Source: Streptococcus oralis (GTDB lineage: Bacteria; Bacillota; Bacilli; Lactobacillales; Streptococcaceae). From it: a stretch of 64,000 nt of DNA. The notes beneath the pieces were generated by a model. That model was given only the letters and a program-made list of their open reading frames with translations, had not been told where the DNA came from and made no database searches. This document shows, one piece after another, positions 18,442-25,585 of this stretch. Position 1 is the first letter of the stretch. Each line of letters begins with the position of its first letter. The stretch lies in contig NZ_CP023507.1 in assembly GCF_002386345.1 (NCBI RefSeq), positions 806,001-870,000 of the forward strand, written 5' to 3'. A program made the position numbers and the translations under genes.

Positions 18442-18924
18442 ATGAAATTGAAAGAGAAGAATTATAAAAAATCATCAGGCTTAGATTCTGTTCGTTTTTG
18501 GTTACAAGGGCATCGATTTATCAAATTTATGCTTGATATTGTCTTTTACATCATCTTGTTCCTAGTTATAGAATTTACAACATCACAAAACAAAAGCATT
18601 CCAGCTGATTTTCGGTATAGAGAGCTCTTATTTCCCTTGCAATTGAATCTTTTTATCTTGGGGAATAGGTTCTATGCTCTCTTTTTGTCAGTGAAAACTA
18701 AAAAAGAAAGGACCCTTAAAAGATTTTGTGAACCCTTTATTTATATCAATATCCTTAGCTTCATTTTTCAACTGATTGGCGTGAGAAAAAGAGGAAGAGT
18801 CGTTCTCTCACCTTTGTTTTCACTGGAGTCATCCTATATCTGGTTCCCTATTGTCGTCTACCTTCTAGTCTTGATGTTAACTTTGGCAATCTTCTTTCTC
18901 TCTAAAGGTTCAAAAAAGGAGTAG
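18442..18924 (+). CDS. Membrane protein, first of three tandem paralogues
   Basis: This 160-residue protein has four hydrophobic segments and a basic N-terminus. The start at 18442 (MKLKEKN) is preferred over an upstream frame from 18367 because AAAGAAG lies just before it. Family features shared with the next two genes are an N-terminal FWLQGHRFIKFMLD motif, a central loop between helices 2 and 3, a VRKRGR basic loop, and SYIWFPIVVYLL before the last helix. I do not recognise the family. Location suggests an accessory operon running from the oxidoreductase to the NUDIX gene. Confidence 0.75.
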   Translation: MKLKEKNYKKSSGLDSVRFWLQGHRFIKFMLDIVFYIILFLVIEFTTSQNKSIPADFRYRELLFPLQLNLFILGNRFYALFLSVKTKKERTLKRFCEPFIYINILSFIFQLIGVRKRGRVVLSPLFSLESSYIWFPIVVYLLVLMLTLAIFFLSKGSKKE

Positions 18925-19494
18925 ATGAAAATGAAGATGAGTAGACAAATGAAGTACAAGACAAAAGAAAAGTCTTCTTGGACTAAGAGGTTTTCTCTTT
19001 GGTTAGAAAGGCATCGAAAGATTGGTCAACTCTTGGATACGAGTGTGTTATTTGGATCTATGTTTGTATCATTTCTCGCCGTCTCTTTCATTAGTTCTCC
19101 ATTCCCAAACTTAAATTATCTTTCCCCCTTAAGCTTCAATCTTATCCTTCTGATCGTATCAACTTATATCCTTGTCCTTCGTTTTAGTAGTGATAAACTT
19201 CAGAAATGGCGTTACTTTTCATGGATATTTATCGGTTTCAATGGTTCTCTTTTTCCTTTTCATCTCTTGGTAGGTCTGAACTGGCTAGGACGTCGCAAGT
19301 CAACGAATTCCCCTCCCCTAATTTCTATGGATCCAGCCTATGTCTGGTTTCCTATTGTAAGTTATCTCTTTTTCTTTTTCTTGGGGCTGGGCATTCTGCT
19401 TTTGATTATACGGATAGAAAAACGAAGAAGGAGACGTAAATGGAACGAAAGATTAAGAGACAAAAGAAGGTCAAACAACAGAACAGAAAAATGA
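18925..19494 (+). CDS. Membrane protein, second of three tandem paralogues
   Basis: This protein of up to 189 residues starts directly after the previous stop. In-frame ATGs at 18925 and 18931 are both possible behind AAGGAG; spacing favours 18931. It has the same plan as its neighbours: LWLERHRKIGQLLD near residue 30, four hydrophobic segments, HLLVGLNWLGRRKS, then AYVWFPIVSYL, and a very basic tail (EKRRRRRKW and following). The gene overlaps the third paralogue by 55 nt. No enzymatic motif is visible; function unknown. Confidence 0.75.
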   Translation: MKMKMSRQMKYKTKEKSSWTKRFSLWLERHRKIGQLLDTSVLFGSMFVSFLAVSFISSPFPNLNYLSPLSFNLILLIVSTYILVLRFSSDKLQKWRYFSWIFIGFNGSLFPFHLLVGLNWLGRRKSTNSPPLISMDPAYVWFPIVSYLFFFFLGLGILLLIIRIEKRRRRRKWNERLRDKRRSNNRTEK

Positions 19495-19997
19495 GAAAAA
19501 TCCATAAAAAGTATTCTTTGATAGCTCAGGTCCAATTGTGGCTGGAAAGACATTCAAAGCTTGCTTCTTTTATGGATGGTGGTATAATATTATTTTCTAT
19601 TTTTGGTATCATGTATGTGTTGTTCGGGACGTCACTTATCCCGAAACCATATCAAGAACTATCCTATGTCTTGCCAATTATTATGAATTTTGTCTTTTTG
19701 GTGCACACACTCTATCAAGGTATTTTTAGAGATGGTTTTAGCAATAAGGCTTCAGTAAACGGATTTTTAAAAACTTTTCTATTCATAAACGGACCTATTT
19801 TTCTTCTCCACTTACTTGTTGGGGTGAAAGGGAGAAATGTTAAAAAAATTCCTTCCCTATTATCTGTCGATTATCGGTACATCTGGCTTCCAATTGCTAC
19901 CTATCTAATCTTTTTCATCATTCCAGCGATATTGATGGTGATTTTGAAATATAATGATAAAAAGAGGAAAAATTATGACAAAAGAAAATCTAACTAA
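19440..19997 (+). CDS. Membrane protein, third of three tandem paralogues
   Basis: This 185-residue protein has a very basic N-terminus (MERKIKRQKKVKQQNRKMRK), then LWLERHSKLASFMD, four hydrophobic segments, HLLVGVKGRNVKK, and RYIWLPIATYLIFF. These align with the same positions in the two upstream genes, so the three are paralogues. It overlaps the previous gene by 55 nt and the next by 23 nt, indicating tight translational coupling. Function unknown. Confidence 0.75.
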   Translation: MERKIKRQKKVKQQNRKMRKIHKKYSLIAQVQLWLERHSKLASFMDGGIILFSIFGIMYVLFGTSLIPKPYQELSYVLPIIMNFVFLVHTLYQGIFRDGFSNKASVNGFLKTFLFINGPIFLLHLLVGVKGRNVKKIPSLLSVDYRYIWLPIATYLIFFIIPAILMVILKYNDKKRKNYDKRKSN

Positions 19998-20412
19998 GTT
20001 AATTTCGTTTAAGACACTTTATTTGGCTTTGCTGACCTTTGTGGTTCTTCATTTGGTGTTGCTGGTTTTTGGACTATCTTTTACGCCGATTTTGTGGAAT
20101 AGTTGGTTTTTCATTCTTTGTTTGACCTTCCTAATCCATCCTTGGAGAATCTTTTATAGAACAAGAGATGCTAAATGGTATCACCTTATTTTTCAAATAT
20201 TTAGTGGATTGGTGACATTTTACCTTTGGTTTGCAGCATTCTTTGTTTTATCAGTTATCTCGGATCCAGCCGTCCCTATCAATATAGACTATCGCATAGA
20301 AGATAAGGAAATCATCATTGCTAGAGGTTTTTTGGCCCGTACTACTTATGACCATCATGAATTGATCAATCCCTTTATCATGAAGTCAGAAGTAAAATAT
20401 CGAGATGAATAA
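19975..20412 (+). CDS. Small membrane protein of the paralogue cluster
   Basis: This 145-residue protein starts at 19975 (MTKENLTKLIS) behind AGAGGA; an upstream in-frame ATG at 19954 is less likely. It has three hydrophobic segments (about 14-35, 40-58 and 75-97) and then a soluble C-terminal part of about 48 residues (NIDYRIEDKEIIIARG...). It lacks the WLxxHR and WxPI motifs of the three upstream paralogues, so it is a distinct family in the same operon. I do not recognise it. Confidence 0.7.
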   Translation: MTKENLTKLISFKTLYLALLTFVVLHLVLLVFGLSFTPILWNSWFFILCLTFLIHPWRIFYRTRDAKWYHLIFQIFSGLVTFYLWFAAFFVLSVISDPAVPINIDYRIEDKEIIIARGFLARTTYDHHELINPFIMKSEVKYRDE

Positions 20413-20437
20413 TAACAAATAGAAAGTGAGTGAATCC

Positions 20438-20905
20438 ATGTCACGTTCCCAAAAAACAATCCTAACAAACATCTGCCTTGTCGAAGATAAGGCGCGAGGT
20501 AAAGTCCTAATGCAATATCGCTCTCCTGAAAACAATCGCTGGTCTGGCTATGCCTTTCCAGGAGGTCATGTTGAGAACGGCGAGGCCTTTGCCGAGTCTG
20601 TCATTCGTGAGATTTATGAAGAAACAGGTCTAACCATTCAGAATCCACAACTAGTCGGCATTAAAAACTGGCCCTTAGATACAGGTGGGCGCTACATCGT
20701 TGTTTGCTATAAAGCGACAGAGTTTACTGGAAATCTCCAATCTTCAGAAGAAGGAGAAGTATCTTGGGTGCAAAAAGACCAGATTCCAAACTTGGATCTG
20801 GCCTATGATATGTTGCCTTTGATGGAAATGATGGAAGCACCTGACAAGTCTGAGTTCTTCTATCGCCACCGCACAGAGGACGGCTGGGAGAAAGAAATTT
20901 TCTAG
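20438..20905 (+). CDS. NUDIX hydrolase (MutT/8-oxo-dGTP type)
   Basis: This 155-residue protein has a full Nudix box: GGHVENGEAFAESVIREIYE continuing into ETGL (consensus G-x5-E-x7-REUxEExGU), preceded by RWSGYAFP. It is expected to hydrolyse a nucleoside diphosphate-X compound; annotations of relatives as 8-oxo-dGTP diphosphatase are family-level only. The start at 20438 (MSRSQKT) is chosen because GTGAG is well spaced there; a GTG at 20426 would lie in that ribosome site. Its stop overlaps the convergent niaR end by 4 nt. Confidence 0.88.
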   Translation: MSRSQKTILTNICLVEDKARGKVLMQYRSPENNRWSGYAFPGGHVENGEAFAESVIREIYEETGLTIQNPQLVGIKNWPLDTGGRYIVVCYKATEFTGNLQSSEEGEVSWVQKDQIPNLDLAYDMLPLMEMMEAPDKSEFFYRHRTEDGWEKEIF

Positions 20906-21417
20906 TCTTTTACTAAATAACCTAACTGATCCAAGGCCTCCTCGATATAGTGGAGGTCTTGTTGCGTTTCGGCTTCAACAAGGTGGTAATGAATGCCATC
21001 TGTCAATTCAGAAAGGGGTCTAAAGTCTGAATTCTCGACTTGTTCCAGAAAGTGCTGGACATCTCGGCGGCAGGTGAGTTTGAGTAGGGTTTCAATTTCG
21101 CCATAAACGGGATGATCGATTAAGATATTTTGAACGCGTCCGCCATTATCTACAATAGCTAGAAGTTCCTGACCGATTTCTTCCAGTTCATGTTTCACTT
21201 TAAAGAGTTTGTGCACGTAGGGGCTGGCATCATTTTCTTTGTAGATATAGCCACGATTGGTGGATAGGATAGGAGCTCCATCTGCTCGGAGAATAGCGAT
21301 GTCCTGTACAATGACTTGGCGCGTAACATGAAAGTGTTCAGCCAAGGTTTGACCATTGAGAGCTTTTGGCGCCTCTTTTAACAGTTTGAGAAGAGCTTGT
21401 TTGCGATCCTTTGTCAT
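20902..21417 (-). CDS. niaR: Niacin-responsive transcriptional repressor NiaR
   Basis: The product is 171 residues: an N-terminal HTH_11 winged helix (ALLKLLKEAPKALNGQTLAEHFHVTRQVIVQDIAILR), then a 3H domain with the defining histidines (in VKHELEEIG, LIDHPVYGEI and GIHYHLVEAET). NiaR (YrxA) binds nicotinic acid and represses NAD-precursor genes in Firmicutes. It lies 11 nt downstream of niaX on the same strand, so it probably controls its own operon and other niacin genes elsewhere. Confidence 0.92.
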   Translation of the reverse strand: MTKDRKQALLKLLKEAPKALNGQTLAEHFHVTRQVIVQDIAILRADGAPILSTNRGYIYKENDASPYVHKLFKVKHELEEIGQELLAIVDNGGRVQNILIDHPVYGEIETLLKLTCRRDVQHFLEQVENSDFRPLSELTDGIHYHLVEAETQQDLHYIEEALDQLGYLVKD

Positions 21418-21428
21418 AGTTTTTCCTT

Positions 21429-21956
21429 TTAGCGACGTTTTCGAAGCACTTTATAGACAGCTAGTGCTAATGTATAGTCTACCATACTATGGATGATTGT
21501 GCCAAAACCAACTAGGACAAAGAGAACATAAAACATATTTTCAACATTTGTCCCTGAAGTAGCATAAAAGATGATACAAGCTATTACTTCAGCGATAGCA
21601 TGAACAACACCCAAAACAAAGTTAAAAATCCAAGATGCCTTTGGTTTATCCAAGGTTTCAGGGAATTTCTTTAAGTACAAAGCCCCCAAAGTACCAAAAA
21701 CGATGTGAGAAAAGGCGCGTAGGACAATAACCATAGGGTAGCCTGCCATCAGGAAACCGAGACTAGAAGCAATAATCACAAAAGCAGCCATCAAAGGCGA
21801 AAGAAACATGGCGATAAAGATGGGGATATGACTTCCCAAGGTGTAAGAAGCCGGTGGGATAACGATTTTAAAAGGCATAATGATTGGAATCAAAATCGCT
21901 ATTGCAGTGAGTAGGGCAGTCATAGTCATAAACTGCGTTTTTTTCCGTATATCCAT
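21429..21956 (-). CDS. niaX: Niacin transporter NiaX
   Basis: This 175-residue membrane protein has five or six hydrophobic segments (MTMTALLTAIAILIPIIMPF, SHIPIFIAMFLSPLMAAF and others) and matches the NiaX type of predicted nicotinate uptake proteins encoded next to niaR in streptococci. The small integral-membrane form resembles an ECF substrate-binding component. ATG 21956 (MDIRKKT) is preferred because GGAGG is close upstream; a frame start at 21968 would bury that site. The promoter and a palindrome lie directly upstream. Confidence 0.85.
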   Translation of the reverse strand: MDIRKKTQFMTMTALLTAIAILIPIIMPFKIVIPPASYTLGSHIPIFIAMFLSPLMAAFVIIASSLGFLMAGYPMVIVLRAFSHIVFGTLGALYLKKFPETLDKPKASWIFNFVLGVVHAIAEVIACIIFYATSGTNVENMFYVLFVLVGFGTIIHSMVDYTLALAVYKVLRKRR

Positions 21957-21973
21957 AAGAACCTCCATTTATC

Positions 21974-21983
21974 TGTATATACA
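21974..21983. promoter_or_regulatory. Candidate NiaR operator in the niaX leader
   Basis: TGTATATACA is a perfect 10-bp palindrome, extended as TCTGTATATACACA with one mismatch. It lies between the niaX -10 box and the ribosome binding site, where a repressor would block transcription. The assignment to NiaR is inferred from position. Confidence 0.45.
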
Positions 21984-21988
21984 CAAGT

Positions 21989-22017
21989 ATAGTACAATAA
22001 ATCACCAATCAAGTCAA
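21989..22017 (-). promoter_or_regulatory. Promoter of niaX-niaR
   Basis: On the minus strand, TTGACT (22012-22017) and TACTAT (21989-21994) are 17 nt apart. The operator candidate is directly downstream. Confidence 0.5.
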
Positions 22018-22091
22018 GAAGTATTATTGATTTTTCAGGAAAATTTGGTTAAAATGTGGTAAAGAATAATAGGAACTGAGGAGAAATTGTG

Positions 22092-22451
22092 ATGATACTT
22101 TTTGTTTACCTAGTCGTGGTAATCGTGATGATGTCAAAACAGAAAAGTGAAGGGAAAGTAGTCTCAGGTTGGACTCGTTTCCTAGTTTATAGTTTATTGG
22201 TCCTTTCGCTACTCTCTCTATTAGCAAGTGGCCTGGCTGTTTCACTTTTTAGCCTTCCTTTATTAGGTTTTCTTTTGATGGCAGCAATACTCGAAATTGC
22301 TTATTTCGTCAGATTGGTGATTGCATTTGGTTTGGTTTTTCTATCACTAACCCTATACTTGGATAGCCAGAAAAGCCAGCAACCTACCCCTCTTTCGTAT
22401 CAGCTCCTGCGCTTTGGCTTTCATATTCTATTGATGTTTCTTATGTTTTAA
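22092..22451 (+). CDS. Small hydrophobic membrane protein
   Basis: This protein of about 119 residues has three or four hydrophobic segments separated by short charged loops (SKQKSEGKVVSGW and DSQKSQQPTPLS). ATG 22092 follows GAGGAG at 8 nt; a GTG at 22089 is also in frame. It is divergent from niaX and convergent with the ECF gene, with a terminator shared between them. No recognisable domain; function unknown. Confidence 0.6.
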   Translation: MILFVYLVVVIVMMSKQKSEGKVVSGWTRFLVYSLLVLSLLSLLASGLAVSLFSLPLLGFLLMAAILEIAYFVRLVIAFGLVFLSLTLYLDSQKSQQPTPLSYQLLRFGFHILLMFLMF

Positions 22452-22457
22452 ATGCTA

Positions 22458-22498
22458 AACTCCACCTTCAGGATGAAAGTGGAGTTGATTTTTTATTT
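22458..22498. terminator. Terminator between the small membrane protein and ECF genes
   Basis: AACTCCAC (22458-22465) pairs with GTGGAGTT (22479-22486), followed by GATTTTTTATTT on the plus strand. The T-run overlaps the end of the convergent gene. Confidence 0.65.
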
Positions 22499-23056
22499 CT
22501 TCAAGGTTTGTAAACGTGGGACAATTGCTACTGTTAGAACAGCAGAAATGACAAGCTCGGCAATTGAGTTTGTAGAAATAACGGTTGCTAGGAGTTTTTG
22601 GATATTGCCGTCGAAGACATTTCCAAAAAGGAAGAAGATTCCCCCAAGGACAAAGACGGTGTTGGTAAGGGAACCAAGGGCACCAGCTAGGATTAGCCCA
22701 GTTTTATTTTTCATCAGTTTATATACCAAGTAAGGTGTCAGACCGATCAAAATGCGAGGGACAATAGCAATAATCGCAGAATAGATGTTTCCGTTCGGTA
22801 CGAATGGTGAGAAGAGGTAGCTGGTTGGAAGGATGGTAATCGTGTTTACCGTTAAGCTTAGCAGTCCCATCAAGAAACCAAGTGTAACACCAACTCGTGG
22901 GCCGTAAATGATACTAGCAATGATTACTGGAATATGAACGATAGTTGGTTTAATTGGAAATGGGAAAAGATTAAATAGGAGAGAGCTCAAAAAGTGGATA
23001 ACGAGCATAACTGCAAAAAAGATAGCAATTGGGGCAATGTTAGAGCGTTTGTTCAT
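22493..23056 (-). CDS. ECF transporter S component, probably pantothenate-related
   Basis: This 187-residue protein has five or six membrane segments and features common in ECF S components: PIAIFFAVMLVIHFLSSLLF at the N-terminus, then HIPVIIASIIYGPRVGVTLGFLMGLLSL, with the loop PxxGxxxGFxxG typical of the group. It overlaps coaC by 17 nt and follows coaB-coaC, so import of pantothenate or a CoA precursor is the likely role (PanT-like). The energising ECF module is not in this window. Substrate is inferred from operon context only. Confidence 0.78.
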   Translation of the reverse strand: MNKRSNIAPIAIFFAVMLVIHFLSSLLFNLFPFPIKPTIVHIPVIIASIIYGPRVGVTLGFLMGLLSLTVNTITILPTSYLFSPFVPNGNIYSAIIAIVPRILIGLTPYLVYKLMKNKTGLILAGALGSLTNTVFVLGGIFFLFGNVFDGNIQKLLATVISTNSIAELVISAVLTVAIVPRLQTLKK

Positions 23057-23591
23057 CGAGGGTTTCCTTTATTCTTTCTAATATAGTATTCAGGTCAGCT
23101 AGGGCGCCTTTGCCGTGATCGCCACAGGCTAGTAGAGATTCCTTTGGAGAGATAATCTGATAACCATAGGTCTCTAATGTTTTTAGATTAGCCTGGGTTG
23201 CCGGATGGTCATACATTTTTGTATTCATGGCTGGCGCTAAGAGTTTAGGGATGTGACTTGGTAGGGCAAGCGCTGTGCTTGTCACCATGTTATCCGCAAA
23301 ACCGTGCGCAAGTTTGGCAATGGTATTAGCAGTAGCAGGGACAACGATAAAAAGATCAGTTCTTTTACCTAGTTCGATATGATTGACTTGATCAGGATAG
23401 GGTTCCTTCATGACATCAAGGTGAACTGGATTCTGTGAGAGTACCTGTAGTGTCAAAGGCTGGATAAACTCTCTCGCTGCCTCGGTCATTAAGACAGTGA
23501 CATGATGGCCTTGTTTTTTCAAAGAACTGACCAGGTCAGCTGATTTATAGGAGGCAATGGAACCTGTCACTGCAATGAGAATATTTGCCAT
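23040..23591 (-). CDS. coaC: Phosphopantothenoylcysteine decarboxylase
   Basis: This 183-residue HFCD-family flavoprotein converts phosphopantothenoylcysteine to phosphopantetheine in CoA synthesis. Visible motifs are GSIASYKSADL (FMN binding), PATANTIAKLAHGFADNM (flavin and substrate) and PAMNTKMYDHP (the PXMNXXMW-type substrate motif), with ACGDHGKG (conserved catalytic Cys region). In this lineage the CoaB and CoaC activities are on separate proteins, unlike fused CoaBC in many bacteria. It lies 11 nt downstream of coaB. Confidence 0.93.
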   Translation of the reverse strand: MANILIAVTGSIASYKSADLVSSLKKQGHHVTVLMTEAAREFIQPLTLQVLSQNPVHLDVMKEPYPDQVNHIELGKRTDLFIVVPATANTIAKLAHGFADNMVTSTALALPSHIPKLLAPAMNTKMYDHPATQANLKTLETYGYQIISPKESLLACGDHGKGALADLNTILERIKETLDEQTL

Positions 23592-23602
23592 GGCTTTCCT
23601 TT

Positions 23603-24292
23603 CTATGAATGATAGGTTTGAATTTTTTCAAGGAGGAGTTCTGCAATTTCCTCTTTGGTTTGAACAGTTTGAAGATGATCATTCTCAACAAAGATTGCGC
23701 GATGCTGATCTGCTGAAATTTGAGTCAGGTCATTTGCAATGATCAAGTCTGCTTGGTTCTTGATAAGACTCTGTCTAGCAACTTCAATAAGATGATCCTC
23801 AGTAACATCAACCAACAGTTTGAAACCAATCAGATGGATAGAAGGATTCCAGTCTTTGACTAGAGAGATGATTTTTGGAGTCTTTTTAAGGAACAAAACC
23901 TGAACTTCATCAGTTGAAGAAATCTTAGTCTGATGATTCTGCTTGCTTAAAAATTCTTCTAAATTAGAGCTAGCCTGAACTTCCTCAAGTCCCGTCATAT
24001 AAACAGGAGTGTAGTCAGACACAGCCATTGAGTGGATTAAGACCTGATATTCCTTAACAAGTTTTTGCATCACAATTAGAAGGTCGTTGGTATTATCAAT
24101 TTCTCGAATGCTTAGGTTGGGATGAGCTTCTGGCTTTAAAGCTCGTTTTGTCGTTATCAAACAAACTTCATGCCCCGCAGCAAGCAAGGTTTCTGTGATG
24201 ATTTTCCCCAAGCGACCTGTAGAATGGTTAGTAATAGAGCGGACACTATCAATAGCTTCACTGGTACCGCCCGATGTGACTAAAATTTTCAT
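23603..24292 (-). CDS. coaB: Phosphopantothenate-cysteine ligase
   Basis: This 229-residue CoaB domain protein has MKILVTSGGTSEAIDSVRSI and the TNHSTGRLGK loop, the nucleotide-binding core, then FKLLVDVTEDHLIEVA and LIIANDLTQI. It joins 4'-phosphopantothenate with cysteine using CTP or another NTP. The start is set at 24292 because it begins the conserved Rossmann strand; a frame start at 24337 would add 15 hydrophobic residues with no support. No Shine-Dalgarno precedes 24292, and a TACAAT -10 box ends 6 nt upstream, so the mRNA may be leaderless. Confidence 0.92.
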   Translation of the reverse strand: MKILVTSGGTSEAIDSVRSITNHSTGRLGKIITETLLAAGHEVCLITTKRALKPEAHPNLSIREIDNTNDLLIVMQKLVKEYQVLIHSMAVSDYTPVYMTGLEEVQASSNLEEFLSKQNHQTKISSTDEVQVLFLKKTPKIISLVKDWNPSIHLIGFKLLVDVTEDHLIEVARQSLIKNQADLIIANDLTQISADQHRAIFVENDHLQTVQTKEEIAELLLEKIQTYHS

Positions 24293-24298
24293 AGCACT

Positions 24299-24327
24299 AT
24301 TGTACACAAAAATAAACAGTAAGTAAA
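24299..24327 (-). promoter_or_regulatory. Promoter of coaB-coaC-ECF operon, possibly leaderless
   Basis: On the minus strand, TTTACT (24322-24327) and TACAAT (24299-24304) are 17 nt apart. Six bases separate the -10 from the coaB ATG, so transcription would be expected to begin at about the A of the start codon. Confidence 0.55.
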
Positions 24328-24359
24328 ATGAAAGCATTTAAAAGAAAAATATATTATCA

Positions 24360-24388
24360 TTGACATTCATAGTAATAAATAAGATAAT
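24360..24388 (+). promoter_or_regulatory. Consensus promoter of the two-gene cassette
   Basis: TTGACA (24360-24365), a 17-nt spacer and GATAAT (24383-24388), followed by an AAAAGGG ribosome site before ATG 24419. This is one of the best sigma-A promoters in the window. Confidence 0.8.
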
Positions 24389-24418
24389 GAATCTAAGTAA
24401 ATTAAAAGGGATATTATT

Positions 24419-25585
24419 ATGGATTTTTTTAAATTTGCAGACAATATTGCAAAAGAAGCTGGTAAAGTATTGAACGATGTCGGTTCTGCTACTAGCGAAG
24501 CCTTAAATGAAGCGAGTAAATTTACTGGAGAAGTTATTACTGAATCTGTAAAAACTATAGGTGAAGTATCAAGCCAAGTTGGTAATGTTGTCTCAGATGT
24601 CTCAGTGAAAGCTGTTGGAGTTGCCGAAGATGTAGCACATCAGATAACAAATGTGACTTCTGAAACATTTAACGAAGCTGGGAAAATAGCGAATAATACA
24701 AAAGAACAAATTGAATCGGTAGACCTTTTTAATTCTAAACTAAGACAAGAAGCTGTTGATGGATATAATGAAGCTATTAGTTGTTATAATGAGGAAGCTG
24801 ATAGCTTGGCTAATAAATCAATAGAGCTTTATCAGGTTAGGGATAAAGCTATCAAAGTTGTAAAAATTGTTGAAGAAAGAATTAACAAACTAGCAAATAA
24901 ACCAAAAGAGTTTGAAACAAAATTAGAAGCAATTGATGTTGAAATTCAGAATTTTGAAGATAAGCAAATTGCTATTTCACAGTCAATTAAGGAAGCTGAA
25001 TTAGCAAGTGGTAGCACAGCGGCTACGGCTTCACTTAGCGCATTAGGAGTAACAGTTGCAACTTTAGGGCCTACTGCCGCTATGGGTGTTGCAACTACAT
25101 TTGGTGTTGCATCAACAGGTACTGCAATTTCAAGTTTGACAGGTGCTGCAGCAAATAGCGCCGCTCTGGCTTGGTTAGGTGGTGGAAGTGTAGCAGCTGG
25201 TGGCGGTGGAGTGGCAGCCGGTAATGCATTTTTAGCATTGGCTGGTCCTGTCGGTTGGGGAATTGCAGGCGCTATGTTGACCGCTTCTGTTGGCGCTGGT
25301 GTAGTAGCTAATAGGAAAAATGAAGAAGTTGCAAAAGAGGCTATAGAGGAACAGAAAAAGGTAGAATTGTTGGCTAGACAACTTAAAGAAAAAGTAGTAG
25401 AAGTTACGGAATTAATAGAACTAACTGAAAAACAAACAGAAGGAATTTATTTAGCCAATTTATCTTTAACTGGAATGGACTATAGCTTATTTACTGATGA
25501 CGAAAAATATCAAGCAGGTGCTTTAGTGAATTCAACTCTATCATTGACTGCTATGGTAAATAAGGAAATTAGAATAAATGAGTAA
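24419..25585 (+). CDS. Unknown protein with amphipathic helices and a Gly/Ala-rich membrane-like core (cassette gene 1)
   Basis: The product is 388 residues. About 1-95 are repetitive and amphipathic (segments such as GEVSSQVGNVVSDVS), reminiscent of apolipoprotein or LEA-like helices. About 96-195 look like a long coiled coil. About 198-295 are a Gly/Ala/Ser-rich hydrophobic block (including LAWLGGGSVAAGGGG and LALAGPVGWGIAGAML), glycine-zipper-like. About 296-345 are again charged helix. There is no signal peptide. This plan of a soluble coiled coil around a hydrophobic hairpin is seen in alpha-helical pore formers and membrane remodellers. It overlaps the next gene by 8 nt. I know of no assigned function; a defence, toxin or membrane-stress role is only a hypothesis. 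Confidence 0.8.
   Translation: MDFFKFADNIAKEAGKVLNDVGSATSEALNEASKFTGEVITESVKTIGEVSSQVGNVVSDVSVKAVGVAEDVAHQITNVTSETFNEAGKIANNTKEQIESVDLFNSKLRQEAVDGYNEAISCYNEEADSLANKSIELYQVRDKAIKVVKIVEERINKLANKPKEFETKLEAIDVEIQNFEDKQIAISQSIKEAELASGSTAATASLSALGVTVATLGPTAAMGVATTFGVASTGTAISSLTGAAANSAALAWLGGGSVAAGGGGVAAGNAFLALAGPVGWGIAGAMLTASVGAGVVANRKNEEVAKEAIEEQKKVELLARQLKEKVVEVTELIELTEKQTEGIYLANLSLTGMDYSLFTDDEKYQAGALVNSTLSLTAMVNKEIRINE

Noticed and set aside
15313..20437. Mobile element or prophage explaining the variable region after uvrB
   Set aside because: No transposase, integrase, tRNA target or terminal inverted repeats seen; the evidence fits recombination at the uvrB end better.
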